The notes: generated by a model not told the origin, from the sequence alone. DNA of 64,000 nucleotides from Deltaproteobacteria bacterium (GCA_020635195.1 JACKAG010000001.1:124001-188000); one strand, 5' to 3'. Positions 8,832-16,808 are shown, counted from the first letter of the stretch. Made by a program: numbers and translations.

Positions 8832-8835
8832 AATA

Positions 8836-8855
8836 CCGATATGCTCTGATATCGG
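8836..8855. promoter_or_regulatory. Perfect 7-bp inverted repeat, operator-like
   Basis: CCGATAT and ATATCGG flank a six-base spacer. The repeat ends three bases before the candidate -35 box of the motor operon. Its two half-sites, centred 13 bases apart, suit a dimeric regulator better than a terminator, because it is upstream of both genes and lacks a T tract. Confidence 0.45.
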
Positions 8856-8857
8856 AT

Positions 8858-8886
8858 TTGATCTGACATGCTATACTTTCTATGCT
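8858..8886 (+). promoter_or_regulatory. Candidate sigma-70 promoter of the motor operon
   Basis: TTGATC (8858-8863) and TATGCT (8881-8886) are 17 bases apart, each matching four of six consensus positions. Transcription would start near 8893, about 45 bases before the TTG start at 8939. A 13-codon frame with an upstream AGGA begins at 8911 and ends inside the first gene; it could couple translation or be chance. Confidence 0.4.
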
Positions 8887-8938
8887 TATGGTGACAAACA
8901 GGATCATATCATGAAGACTATAAGATCGGTAGGAAACT

Positions 8939-9559
8939 TTGAAACTTATTAAGTTATCTGTGATTATCGCTTTGATCGTTCTGTCAGCAGAATTAAAAGC
9001 TGAATCAGGCGTCAGGTCATGGCATGTTCGATCAGGAATGTTTAATTATAATCATGCTGGTATTGTCAGTCAGTCAGGAAGTGGTTCAGCTGCGATTCAG
9101 CTGGAATGGTCTTATTATAATACACTTTATGATGCAACAATTCTTTCATATAAACGAATTGTGAACGATTCAGACCGAACTCTTTATCAGGCATTTTCTG
9201 CAGGAGTGCGTTATTTTCCTTTAAATGCAGCGTACTCTACGTTATACCAGACGCAGGAAGAGACAATCAGTTATGATGTCAGTCATACTTTTTATACAGA
9301 TATATCTGTCACTTTTGGTCGCTATCTGATCTCTGTGTTTGGTAATCCTCCGATTTATGATCTGTCATCTGATTTTATCGGAGCGTCATTTGCAGCAGGG
9401 TGGTCTTATCAGCTGACGATGTCTGTCGCATTCGATGTACAGGTGGCATTCGGATATGCGATTGGATTTAACAGTCCGGTCGCATTTAGTGCCTCAGATA
9501 ATACTATCTTAATGGGAATTACATTGATTTATGGAAATCAAAAATTTGGATCGGTCTGA
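8939..9559 (+). CDS. Small exported protein, outer-membrane-barrel-like
   Basis: A 206-residue protein with a signal peptide (MKLIKLSVIIALIVLSAELKA) and a TTG start preceded by TAGGAAAC. The mature part is rich in alternating Tyr, Ser, Gly and hydrophobic residues (for example SAAIQLEWSYYNTLYDA, SAGVRYFPLNAAY, AGWSYQLTMSVAFDVQVAFG). That is the pattern of an eight-stranded outer-membrane beta barrel or a barrel-like periplasmic fold. The end is not the usual Phe, so barrel insertion is not certain. It is the first gene of the motor run and overlaps the next gene by 29 bases, which implies coupled translation. I cannot assign a family. Confidence 0.65.
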   Translation: MKLIKLSVIIALIVLSAELKAESGVRSWHVRSGMFNYNHAGIVSQSGSGSAAIQLEWSYYNTLYDATILSYKRIVNDSDRTLYQAFSAGVRYFPLNAAYSTLYQTQEETISYDVSHTFYTDISVTFGRYLISVFGNPPIYDLSSDFIGASFAAGWSYQLTMSVAFDVQVAFGYAIGFNSPVAFSASDNTILMGITLIYGNQKFGSV

Positions 9560-10163
9560 CCATAGCAGAGTCGGTCTGATTCTAACAATCAGACAAAAAT
9601 CAAAATTATTATGTTTATTATTGTTTCATATTTCCTGTGCTAACCTTAGTATTATATCTAACCCATCTGATGCGGATGTTCTGATTCAGAATGCAGAGGG
9701 TGGTACGGGAAAAAAACTTGGAAAAACTCCATATAATATTGGAATGAGTGAACTGGAAAGCTATGTCCGGGATGGTCCGGCTTTTGTGAGTATCTCAAAA
9801 GATGGGTTTAATAAAAAAGACTATATTATTCCTTATTTTAATTTTGCAGATCTGAGTATATCAGCAAATCTTGATAAATCTGATGCAGATGGGAGTGGAC
9901 AGTGGGTTCTTATTAATCGTTTGGTCAGGATTATTTTAATGGCATACCAGTCTGTCTATCAGCAGGAGACAGATACAGCAAAAAAATTGATCGAAGGACT
10001 GGACCAGAAATATCCAGGATTTGCTGCGCCCTGGATTATCCGGGCACTGAGTGCTCTTCAGGAAGGAAAACGAGATGAAGCAAGGGGATTTCTGAAAAGA
10101 GCTCAGGTTGCAGATCCTGATGACAGTAATATTCTTGCACTGATGAATAGTCTGAAAGAATAA
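9531..10163 (+). CDS. Lipoprotein with PEGA-like domain and TPR-like tail
   Basis: A 210-residue protein. A basic stretch (TIRQKSK) precedes a hydrophobic core and a lipobox-like FHISC with Cys at about residue 37, so it is probably a lipoprotein. Residues 38-100 (LSIISNPSDADVLIQ, LGKTPYNIG, AFVSISKDGF) carry the order of a PEGA domain: a xIxSxPxGAxVxI strand, an LGxTP turn and a xVxxxkxGy strand. The C-terminal third (AKKLIEGLDQKYPGFAAPW, ALQEGKRDEARGFLKRAQVADP) is a TPR-like helical repeat. PEGA domains usually act at the cell surface or wall. The ATG lies within the preceding gene, so the two are translationally coupled. Confidence 0.7.
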   Translation: MEIKNLDRSDHSRVGLILTIRQKSKLLCLLLFHISCANLSIISNPSDADVLIQNAEGGTGKKLGKTPYNIGMSELESYVRDGPAFVSISKDGFNKKDYIIPYFNFADLSISANLDKSDADGSGQWVLINRLVRIILMAYQSVYQQETDTAKKLIEGLDQKYPGFAAPWIIRALSALQEGKRDEARGFLKRAQVADPDDSNILALMNSLKE

Positions 10164-10226
10164 TTTATATAAAGTGTTTATGATAGTTTTCTGGTCTTGA
10201 ACGTTATAAAAACAGGATCTGATCAT

Positions 10227-11015
10227 ATGAGTCTGAAAACAGTCTTTGGTCTTTTAGCATCACTGATTCTGTTTAGTTACTCGACGTTTACATCTGTTGC
10301 CGATCCGACGGTTCTCCTTGACTGGAGATCGTTTCTGATTGTTATTGGTGGAACAATTTGTGCGGGTCTTGTCTGCTTTCCTCTTGAAGAAATCATGCCT
10401 ATGATTAAGATTTTTACGAAAAGGTTGATTCATAAAAATGATCAGAATTATGGGCTGATTATACAGGAGCTGGTTCGTCTGTCGAAAGCAAAGCAAAAAG
10501 GTGAAAAATCTTTTGAAGAGGCAATAAGTACCGTAGCTCATCCTTTTTTGAAAGATGGTGCAGAATTGCTTTTCTGGTCCGAATCAGACATTTCTGATGA
10601 AGAATTACGCGATATTCTGGAAACGAGTCTTGTGACCCATTATGAAGAATATATGGGGAAAGCTGAAATTTTTCAGACTCTTGCTAAATTTCCACCAGCT
10701 TTTGGAATGATGGGAACGACTCTTGGTATGATTGCTCTGTTACAAACTCTCGGAGGCAGTAAAGGAGTTGATCAGATTGGTCCGGGGATGGCTGTTGCTC
10801 TGATCACAACTTTAATCGGAATTGCCTGTGCGAACCTGGTCTTTATTCCTATTGCAGAAAATCTTATTTCAAAAACAAAAGAAGATGCTCTGGTACGAAA
10901 GATGATCATAGAAGGTCTTATGTTGATTCAGGGCCAGAAACCAACACGATATCTTGAACAGAAGCTTAAATATTTTCTGCTCCCATCTGTGCGGGATAAA
11001 CTATCTATATCATAA
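10227..11015 (+). CDS. MotA-like stator subunit (proton/ion channel)
   Basis: Homologue of the MotA/PomA stator subunit, which with MotB conducts ions and pushes on FliG. The ATG at 10227 is preferred over an in-frame TTG at 10197 because the first membrane helix then begins directly and CAGGAT lies upstream. The 262 residues have the MotA layout: two N-terminal helices (about 5-23 and 31-51), a large cytoplasmic loop (52-145) with SKAKQKGEKSFEEA matching the region that contacts FliG, and two more helices. The loop-3 motif PPAFGMMGTTLGMI holds the conserved proline. VALITTLIGIACANLVFIPIAE closes the channel domain. The motB-like gene begins 24 bases later. Confidence 0.9.
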   Translation: MSLKTVFGLLASLILFSYSTFTSVADPTVLLDWRSFLIVIGGTICAGLVCFPLEEIMPMIKIFTKRLIHKNDQNYGLIIQELVRLSKAKQKGEKSFEEAISTVAHPFLKDGAELLFWSESDISDEELRDILETSLVTHYEEYMGKAEIFQTLAKFPPAFGMMGTTLGMIALLQTLGGSKGVDQIGPGMAVALITTLIGIACANLVFIPIAENLISKTKEDALVRKMIIEGLMLIQGQKPTRYLEQKLKYFLLPSVRDKLSIS

Positions 11016-11039
11016 ATACTATAAATGTGAATCAGAGAT

Positions 11040-11819
11040 GTGGGAAAAAAATTAGTTTTAAATAAAAATAAGAATAATGAAGATGGATGGCTCACATCTT
11101 ATGCGGATCTTATGAGCCTTCTGAGCTGTTTTTTCCTTCTTTTGTATAATGTTGGAGAATCTGATCCGGTAAGACAACGAAAGATAGAAGAAGGAATTGT
11201 CGCTAAATTTTCTCCAAAAAAAGCTATTGAAAATAAAGAGGTCAGTCAGGATAAGGATGAAATACACAGAGCATTTTATATACTGATGTCAATCGTTAAT
11301 ATGGAAAAAGAGTCTTATTCGGTCGCTCAGAAAATCAATAAAATTTATCATAAAGAAAAAACTCTGGATGCGATAAAAAAACATTTAACTGAAAAAAATG
11401 CTGATTCTTTAAAAAAAATCGGCGAAAAAGTTGGGAAATCAGATGTTCCTGACTCAGATATAATTGAATTTGTTCTCAATCAGGATAGTCGGACAAGATC
11501 AGATGGTTCTTTGACAGAAGATGAGAAACAACAGGTCCAATCTGTCACGGATATCCTAAAATATCATAAAGATCTGATTCGGGTCGAAGTGGTTCGTTAC
11601 AGGCCGCCAGGAGATTATAAAACATCCGACCCTGAGTATGAAACATCCAATCGATTCAGGCAATTACAGATTGCAAACACTATGAGCGAAATGGGTATTC
11701 CGGATAGATTAATCAAAATTTCAGATGAAATTTCATCTTCTGAAAATCTTGCGGTTCGCAGATCACGAAACATAAAAGGCATACAGAGGGTGGGGATCAG
11801 AGTGTTATTACAAAACTGA
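11040..11819 (+). CDS. MotB-like stator subunit with degenerate peptidoglycan-binding domain
   Basis: Partner of the MotA-like protein. The GTG at 11040 is the only suitable start because the ATG two bases earlier runs into a stop. Of 259 residues, a short basic cytoplasmic tail is followed by one membrane helix (about 20-40) reading WLTSYADLMSLLSCFFLLLY; Asp23 equals the ion-carrying aspartate of MotB. The following 110 residues are charged and helical (plug or linker). The C-terminal domain (LIRVEVVRYRPPGD, NRFRQLQIANTMSEMGIPDR, IQRVGIRVLL) follows the OmpA/MotB order. It lacks the TD pair and the LSxxRA arginine that usually hold peptidoglycan, so anchoring may differ. Confidence 0.85.
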   Translation: MGKKLVLNKNKNNEDGWLTSYADLMSLLSCFFLLLYNVGESDPVRQRKIEEGIVAKFSPKKAIENKEVSQDKDEIHRAFYILMSIVNMEKESYSVAQKINKIYHKEKTLDAIKKHLTEKNADSLKKIGEKVGKSDVPDSDIIEFVLNQDSRTRSDGSLTEDEKQQVQSVTDILKYHKDLIRVEVVRYRPPGDYKTSDPEYETSNRFRQLQIANTMSEMGIPDRLIKISDEISSSENLAVRRSRNIKGIQRVGIRVLLQN

Positions 11820-11836
11820 TCCATAGTGAGGATCTC

Positions 11837-13633
11837 TTGTTTAAAAAGATAAGATTCAGAACATTGATCAGCCTGATTACTCTTTCCGGAGTAACTATTA
11901 CAGCGATTGGAATTAATTTTGTCAGTTTTGGAACACTTTATCAGGAAAAATTAAAAGATACCTGGGCTATTATGTTTCTTGAAATGGAAAGAAAATCAAC
12001 TTTTTTAAGAAATCAGATCAGAGGAAAATCTTTTTATCATCAGAAAAAAATGAACTCAGAAGATTTCAGAAAATACCTTGATAAGGACTATCTGAAAGAA
12101 AATAATATCCGATTACTTATTGAGCAGTTGAAAGTAAAAAATCGGATTCAGAATAAAATTATTTCTAATCCGATGCTTATTTCTGAAAATCATCTTTTGT
12201 TTAAAAATCTTCATAAGATCACAGCGACATCATCCGTCTTTTATATGATCAACAATGATGTTCTTATGGGTAGTCTCGCACAAATCCCAAAAGGAGAAAA
12301 AAAATATTTTATTTTTAGTCGTATCGATCTTAATCAATGGATTCAGAATCTCAGTGCAGATAAGTCACAATCTCTGGTTTATCTCATGAATGATCATGCA
12401 GATCTGCTTTACACCAACAAAATCTGGTTGTCGCCAGATGAAGCACGGTCAAGACCAACAGTTCAGAAATTTGTATCCTCGCCATTGGGTCAGTCGCTTA
12501 GTGGGTATAAAGGGTCAGATGATATTTTTTTCTATGGTTTTTATTATCAGATTCCTGATACGAATTTAGCTATTTTTAGTGAACTGGATTTTCAGACAGC
12601 AATAACACCAGTCAAAAAAGTTGTTTTTCGATCAATAGCAATATGTATTGCCATGATAGCATTGATCATACTTGTGATTCAGATTCCTCTCAACCGGGCG
12701 ATCGCTCCTCTGAAGCGTCTGACTCGACTGACAGACGAGGTGTCCAGAGGAATTTTTAATGTCTCTTTTATTTCTTCCGGAGTCTGGGAATTTCGTTATC
12801 TGGGTGAGTCTTTTTTGAATATGTGCAGAAGTCTTGATCTCAAAGATCAGGCGATTAAAAAATATATTGCTGAGATAGAAGATAAAGTCCGGATGGAAAG
12901 AGAGCTGGAGATTGCGAGGCAGGTTCAGAATAATCTGCTGATAAAGATGGATATTCCTGATATATCAGGCCTTGATCTGGCGACTCATTACACACCTGCT
13001 TCAGAAGTTGCAGGAGACTGGTATGGATCTTTTTATGATGAAAAGGAAGGCTGTAGCATTATTGCGATTGCAGATGTTTCTGGTCATGGAGCAGGATCGA
13101 GTATGTTTACAGCGATTATAGCATCTGCGTTTGATAAGTTTTTTGAGAGTGAAGATAAATACGCACGATTACCGGATATGCTGAGGGATTTAAACAGCAG
13201 AATTTACCGTCTTGGTAAATCTGATCTGCATGCGACGATGATTGTCGTATATGCAAAAGATCATCATATAACATGGTATAATGCTGGGCATAATTTTCCT
13301 TTGCTGTTATCCTCAGAGCCTTCCGGCGTCCGCTCTTTGCCGTTGCCATCGGTTCCTTTGGGGATTGAGAAGGATTTTAAAGTTTGCTCCCGCTCTTTTC
13401 CACTTGAAGCCGGACAGTCTCTTTTTCTGTATACGGATGGTCTTATTGAAAATAAAAACAGAAAAGGAAAAATGTTTGGGAAAACAAGAATGCTTCGTTT
13501 TTTTAAATCCATTCAATCCGATGATACGGCTCAATCTGTACTGATGAAGCTCAGAAAAACACAGGAGGCTTTTTCGGGTTCCGTACCTCCTGATGATGAC
13601 ACCTGCCTGCTTTTTCTTAAGAGAATCGGATAA
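11837..13633 (+). CDS. Membrane sensor with HAMP and SpoIIE/RsbU-type PP2C phosphatase
   Basis: A serine/threonine phosphatase tied to an extracytoplasmic sensor. The TTG at 11837 has TGAGGATC six bases upstream. The 598 residues comprise a membrane helix at about 10-31, a periplasmic sensing region of about 225 residues, a second helix near 260-280, a HAMP-like segment (NRAIAPLKRLTRLTDEVSRG), a coiled linker with ELEIARQVQNNLL, and a SpoIIE domain. Metal-binding motifs are present: EVAGDW with Asp394, IADVSGHGAGSS, LYTDGLIENKN and PPDDDTCLL. RsbU-like enzymes usually dephosphorylate an anti-sigma-factor antagonist. No STAS protein or kinase is beside it, so the target may be a motor component. 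Confidence 0.9.
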   Translation: MFKKIRFRTLISLITLSGVTITAIGINFVSFGTLYQEKLKDTWAIMFLEMERKSTFLRNQIRGKSFYHQKKMNSEDFRKYLDKDYLKENNIRLLIEQLKVKNRIQNKIISNPMLISENHLLFKNLHKITATSSVFYMINNDVLMGSLAQIPKGEKKYFIFSRIDLNQWIQNLSADKSQSLVYLMNDHADLLYTNKIWLSPDEARSRPTVQKFVSSPLGQSLSGYKGSDDIFFYGFYYQIPDTNLAIFSELDFQTAITPVKKVVFRSIAICIAMIALIILVIQIPLNRAIAPLKRLTRLTDEVSRGIFNVSFISSGVWEFRYLGESFLNMCRSLDLKDQAIKKYIAEIEDKVRMERELEIARQVQNNLLIKMDIPDISGLDLATHYTPASEVAGDWYGSFYDEKEGCSIIAIADVSGHGAGSSMFTAIIASAFDKFFESEDKYARLPDMLRDLNSRIYRLGKSDLHATMIVVYAKDHHITWYNAGHNFPLLLSSEPSGVRSLPLPSVPLGIEKDFKVCSRSFPLEAGQSLFLYTDGLIENKNRKGKMFGKTRMLRFFKSIQSDDTAQSVLMKLRKTQEAFSGSVPPDDDTCLLFLKRIG

Positions 13634-13687
13634 TTCATCTTCTGCCAGGACAAAAAATTTGCAACAGTCTCTATTTTAAAGGTTCTG

Positions 13688-13710
13688 TTCTGTTCTTCCG
13701 ATGAACAGAA
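13688..13710 (+). promoter_or_regulatory. 8-bp hairpin before the rotor gene
   Basis: TTCTGTTC pairs perfectly with GAACAGAA around a seven-base loop, and a second overlapping copy of TTCTGTTC lies just 5' (13683-13690), so two registers are possible. There is no T tract. It sits in the only sizeable gap (126 bases) of the motor run and could be an attenuator, mRNA processing site or operator setting rotor dosage separately. Confidence 0.35.
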
Positions 13711-13759
13711 TACTCAGAATTGTTCTGTAAGATGCAGGAAGCCTGACAGGTTTTGATGT

Positions 13760-15799
13760 ATGACACAATTTCGGCTGTTATTTCTTGTCGTGTGTAGTCT
13801 TATCGTCATGTCATTGCCGCTTTTTGGGCAGCAGGCGACGACAAAAGCTGAAAATCAAAAAGAGCTTAGTCCTTCTCTGGACCTGAAGATTTCTCAGGTT
13901 TTGCAGGGGAGAGTCAGGAACTTTATTGGCCGCTTTGTCCCGGAAAATCATTTTCAGGTGATTGTCCGGGCACAGGCAGACCGGAAGAAGTTCTCAGATC
14001 TTCCGTATGTTCCGGGGGTTTCAGAAGGTGGCCTTCTTTCTGATAAGTCCATAAGAGAGCTGATCTTTTTATCCTCTTCTGTTGATATTACAATCTGGTT
14101 TGTCAGGGAGGTTAGCTCCACTGTCGCTGAGCAGATTGTTTCTCTTCTGAATACTGAAGCAGAGCTTAATGCAGAAAGAGGGGATCGGATTAGCACAAAA
14201 GTTCTGAATATATCACGGGATGACCTGGAGACAGGTGCCGGGCGCCTGATGAAGAAGATCGAATCTGTTCAGGAGGATTTGATAAAAGTAAAAGAAGAGA
14301 GAGATGAGGTGAAGAGAAACTTATCCTTCATCCAGATGAACCTTGATAAAGCTCTAAAAGAAAAAGCTCTTGATCAGGAAGCTATACGAAACAGAGATCG
14401 GGAATATACAAAAGTAAAACAGCAGTTTGATGAGCTTCAGAAAAATGAGGCTCAGCTTCAGAGCGAATATTCAAAACTGAAAGATCAACTGGAACAAAGC
14501 GCCATCCATAAACTGTTTTCTGTTTTTGGAAATTCTTTGTTTCTGGCAATTGCGGCTTTGATCAGTGCTCTCATTTTTGTCTTTGGGATGACCCGAGCGT
14601 TTTCTTCTCTGGGACAGGGAATTAAAAAATTATCTGAAGGTCTTTCTGGGTCGATATCTTCTCTGGCACATGGTTTGTCGTCGTATGAAGGTGGATCTGA
14701 GGGCCTTTCTCAGGACGAGTCTGAGCTTTATCCGAAAAAATCAAATTCTGTCGATGTGACAGAAACGGTTCCTGGAATTGAAGAGCTGAAAGTTTATCAA
14801 AGTGGTCTGAGAGAGGAAATTAATAAACTATGGAAGGATGAATTTGAAAGTGATGTCATCATTTATATTGATACGCTGATCCGGAAATACCAGAAACCAT
14901 CACATGCAATGATTGTATTTGAAATTATAGGTCAGGAGAAATCAAAAAAAGTTTTTCAGAGATTAAGTAAAGATGCAAGGGAGGCAGTTAGTAAATTTAT
15001 CCGAAATGCTCATTACGAAAAGCCAAAATCATCTATGATCATTGAAGTCGGTGAAAATCTGAAAACGATATTATTTGCAGAATATATATCAAAGAGTGAA
15101 ACGAATCTCGATCAGGATATCGTTGAATTGTTGGTTAAAGTTGATTTTGATTTTATCGTACAGGCTGTTGTTGATATGGATCATAATCTTATTGCAAGAT
15201 TTCTTTTGTATATGGAAGCTGAAAGGATCTCTGATATTCTTAAAATTCTTCATAAGCGTAATCCTGAGAGATTCAGTCTTGTTTCAGAAAAACTTGGAGA
15301 ACTTCCTGACGCTCAGTCTGAAGCAGATCTTGATTCGATGATCAAAAAATATCTGGATGATAGCATGCAGGTCTTGCAGAGTGATCGCCACCAGCCCTAC
15401 TATTATTTTTATCGAGAGCTGATCGAAAAATCAGGCGATGAAATTTCCGAGAATATTATGTCAGAGCTGGCAAGAAAAAATGAAGGTCTTGCCCAGTTTC
15501 TGAGATCTTCTGTGATCACCTTTAATAGTATTTTTTCGCTGTCTGAATCACAGATTTCTGGCCTTATTGGCAAGCTGACAAATCATGAAATCGGGGTGAT
15601 CCTTTCTTGTATCGGAGATGAGGGATTCAGAAAAAAACTTCTTGAGTCTTTTGGCGAGCGGCGGCAGCAGATGATTCTGGATGAGCTGGATGTTGTTTCC
15701 GGAAGACCGCAGGAACAGGTGGATAGCCAGTTTAAGAATCTGAAAGGAAGGATCACCAGAAATCTGAGAAATTCTGGTCTGATTACAGATTCTGGCTAA
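13760..15799 (+). CDS. FliF-like periplasmic/anchor part fused to a FliG-like rotor module
   Basis: A 679-residue protein that joins in one chain what flagella split between FliF and FliG. Layout: signal peptide 1-23; periplasmic domain 30-165 whose VDITIWFVREVSS and AERGDRISTKVLNI recall the C-terminal FliF domain with its RGD-x-(I/L) strand; a long coiled coil 165-250; a membrane helix near 259-280; a Gly/Ser linker; then cytoplasmic helical repeats 340-675. The last 85 residues align without a gap over the FliG_C torque helix region (LSESQISGLIGKLTNHEIG, then GERRQQMILDEL). Against E. coli FliG, Arg281, Asp288 and Asp289 correspond to Arg634, Asp641 and Glu642; Lys264 is Cys617. FliF- and FliG-family similarity is read by eye, FliG much more firmly than FliF. 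Confidence 0.85.
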   Translation: MTQFRLLFLVVCSLIVMSLPLFGQQATTKAENQKELSPSLDLKISQVLQGRVRNFIGRFVPENHFQVIVRAQADRKKFSDLPYVPGVSEGGLLSDKSIRELIFLSSSVDITIWFVREVSSTVAEQIVSLLNTEAELNAERGDRISTKVLNISRDDLETGAGRLMKKIESVQEDLIKVKEERDEVKRNLSFIQMNLDKALKEKALDQEAIRNRDREYTKVKQQFDELQKNEAQLQSEYSKLKDQLEQSAIHKLFSVFGNSLFLAIAALISALIFVFGMTRAFSSLGQGIKKLSEGLSGSISSLAHGLSSYEGGSEGLSQDESELYPKKSNSVDVTETVPGIEELKVYQSGLREEINKLWKDEFESDVIIYIDTLIRKYQKPSHAMIVFEIIGQEKSKKVFQRLSKDAREAVSKFIRNAHYEKPKSSMIIEVGENLKTILFAEYISKSETNLDQDIVELLVKVDFDFIVQAVVDMDHNLIARFLLYMEAERISDILKILHKRNPERFSLVSEKLGELPDAQSEADLDSMIKKYLDDSMQVLQSDRHQPYYYFYRELIEKSGDEISENIMSELARKNEGLAQFLRSSVITFNSIFSLSESQISGLIGKLTNHEIGVILSCIGDEGFRKKLLESFGERRQQMILDELDVVSGRPQEQVDSQFKNLKGRITRNLRNSGLITDSG

Positions 15800-15880
15800 C
15801 TGGATTCGCTCGGATCTAAAGCAGGATCTTGATTCTCCGGAAAAATGAGATTCTTTTTCAGGAAAGGTGTTCTGTTTTTG

Positions 15881-16684
15881 TCAGACGCTATCTGCATCCA
15901 GAGCGCGGATGAGTTGTTGCTCAATTTTTCCTTTATCTTTTGAGGGAACTGGCAGGCGTACCATCAGATGTATAGATCCGGAGTCACTTAAGGATATAAA
16001 GACTCTGGGTTCCAGACCAGGAAGATCCAGGCTTTTCCTGGTGGAATATTGTCTGAGGGCTTTTTCTGCATAGTTTTTATAGGGGGAGATTAATTCAGAA
16101 GCTTTTTTGAGAAGGGCCTTTTCTGTCTTTCGCCAGTCCGTTTGTCGGGGCAAATTCAGGGTAAATGAATGCAGGACGTATTTGCAATGAGCTGTTTCAT
16201 TAAATACAGCCGAAGAGAGAAAAAGCGCATTAGGAATAGTGATTTCCCGTCCCGTGTACTGGCTGAAATGAGGTTTATATCCGACTTCCAGAAGCTGGGT
16301 CGTCAGAATATTCTGATCGATCACATCTCCTCTGAAACAGCCGACTTCAATACGGTCTCCGATCGTGAAAGGCTTGGTGACGGCCTGTAGAATTCCGCCC
16401 AGAAAGCAGAGGATGAGTTCTTTCATGGCAACAATAATTGCCACAGCAAAAGCAACAATAGACAGAGCCAGAGCTTTCAGTTCAGCTGCCCAGATCAGGA
16501 TAAGACCGGCAGCAATCAGGAACATTCTCATATTTCTCAGATAGAATTTCCATCGCTGACGGTCTTCGCTGGTCTGATTGTTCTTTTTCTCAAGTCCTTT
16601 TGTGATCAGAACGCTGAGGAAAAAGATCCCTATGATCAGAATCAGAGAGCTCAGAAAATTTCTGAAAATTTCACTTTCACTCAT
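15881..16684 (-). CDS. mscS: Small-conductance mechanosensitive channel, MscS family
   Basis: Inner-membrane channel that opens on hypo-osmotic shock. The 267 residues suit the short MscS class. Two helices (about 10-28 and 50-70) precede the pore helix AVAIIVAMKELILCFLGGIL. The beta domain follows with KPFTIGDRIEVG, GDVIDQNILTTQLL and the ITIPNALFLSSAVFN strand, all family hallmarks, then a soluble C-terminal domain. GGAGACAAT precedes the ATG. It converges on the motor run, 81 bases from the rotor stop, and its GC content is that of the background rather than the island. Confidence 0.9.
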   Translation of the reverse strand: MSESEIFRNFLSSLILIIGIFFLSVLITKGLEKKNNQTSEDRQRWKFYLRNMRMFLIAAGLILIWAAELKALALSIVAFAVAIIVAMKELILCFLGGILQAVTKPFTIGDRIEVGCFRGDVIDQNILTTQLLEVGYKPHFSQYTGREITIPNALFLSSAVFNETAHCKYVLHSFTLNLPRQTDWRKTEKALLKKASELISPYKNYAEKALRQYSTRKSLDLPGLEPRVFISLSDSGSIHLMVRLPVPSKDKGKIEQQLIRALDADSV

Positions 16685-16778
16685 ATTGTCTCCGTATGGT
16701 CAGACTGTCTTTCTTTCTTAGTTAAACCATCGGTATAATCCGCCGTTTTATTCAGGATTTGTATCTTACGAATCTGAA

Positions 16779-16808
16779 TTGCCAGATTTATACCACCGGG
16801 GCTACAAT
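16779..16808 (+). promoter_or_regulatory. Near-consensus sigma-70 promoter for the DUF2905 gene
   Basis: TTGCCA (16779-16784) and TACAAT (16803-16808) are 18 bases apart; each matches five of six consensus positions. Transcription would begin near 16815, leaving a leader of about 75 bases before the ATG at 16890. Confidence 0.65.

Noticed and set aside
10227..11819. MotA/MotB pair as a Zorya-type anti-phage system
   Set aside because: No ZorC, ZorD or ZorE-type gene follows; instead a FliG-bearing rotor and a SpoIIE phosphatase are encoded, which points to a rotary motor.
8939..15799. Part of an ordinary flagellar operon
   Set aside because: No fli, flg or flh structural or export gene is present in the 64 kb, and FliF-like and FliG-like parts are fused with a barrel-like protein and PEGA lipoprotein alongside.
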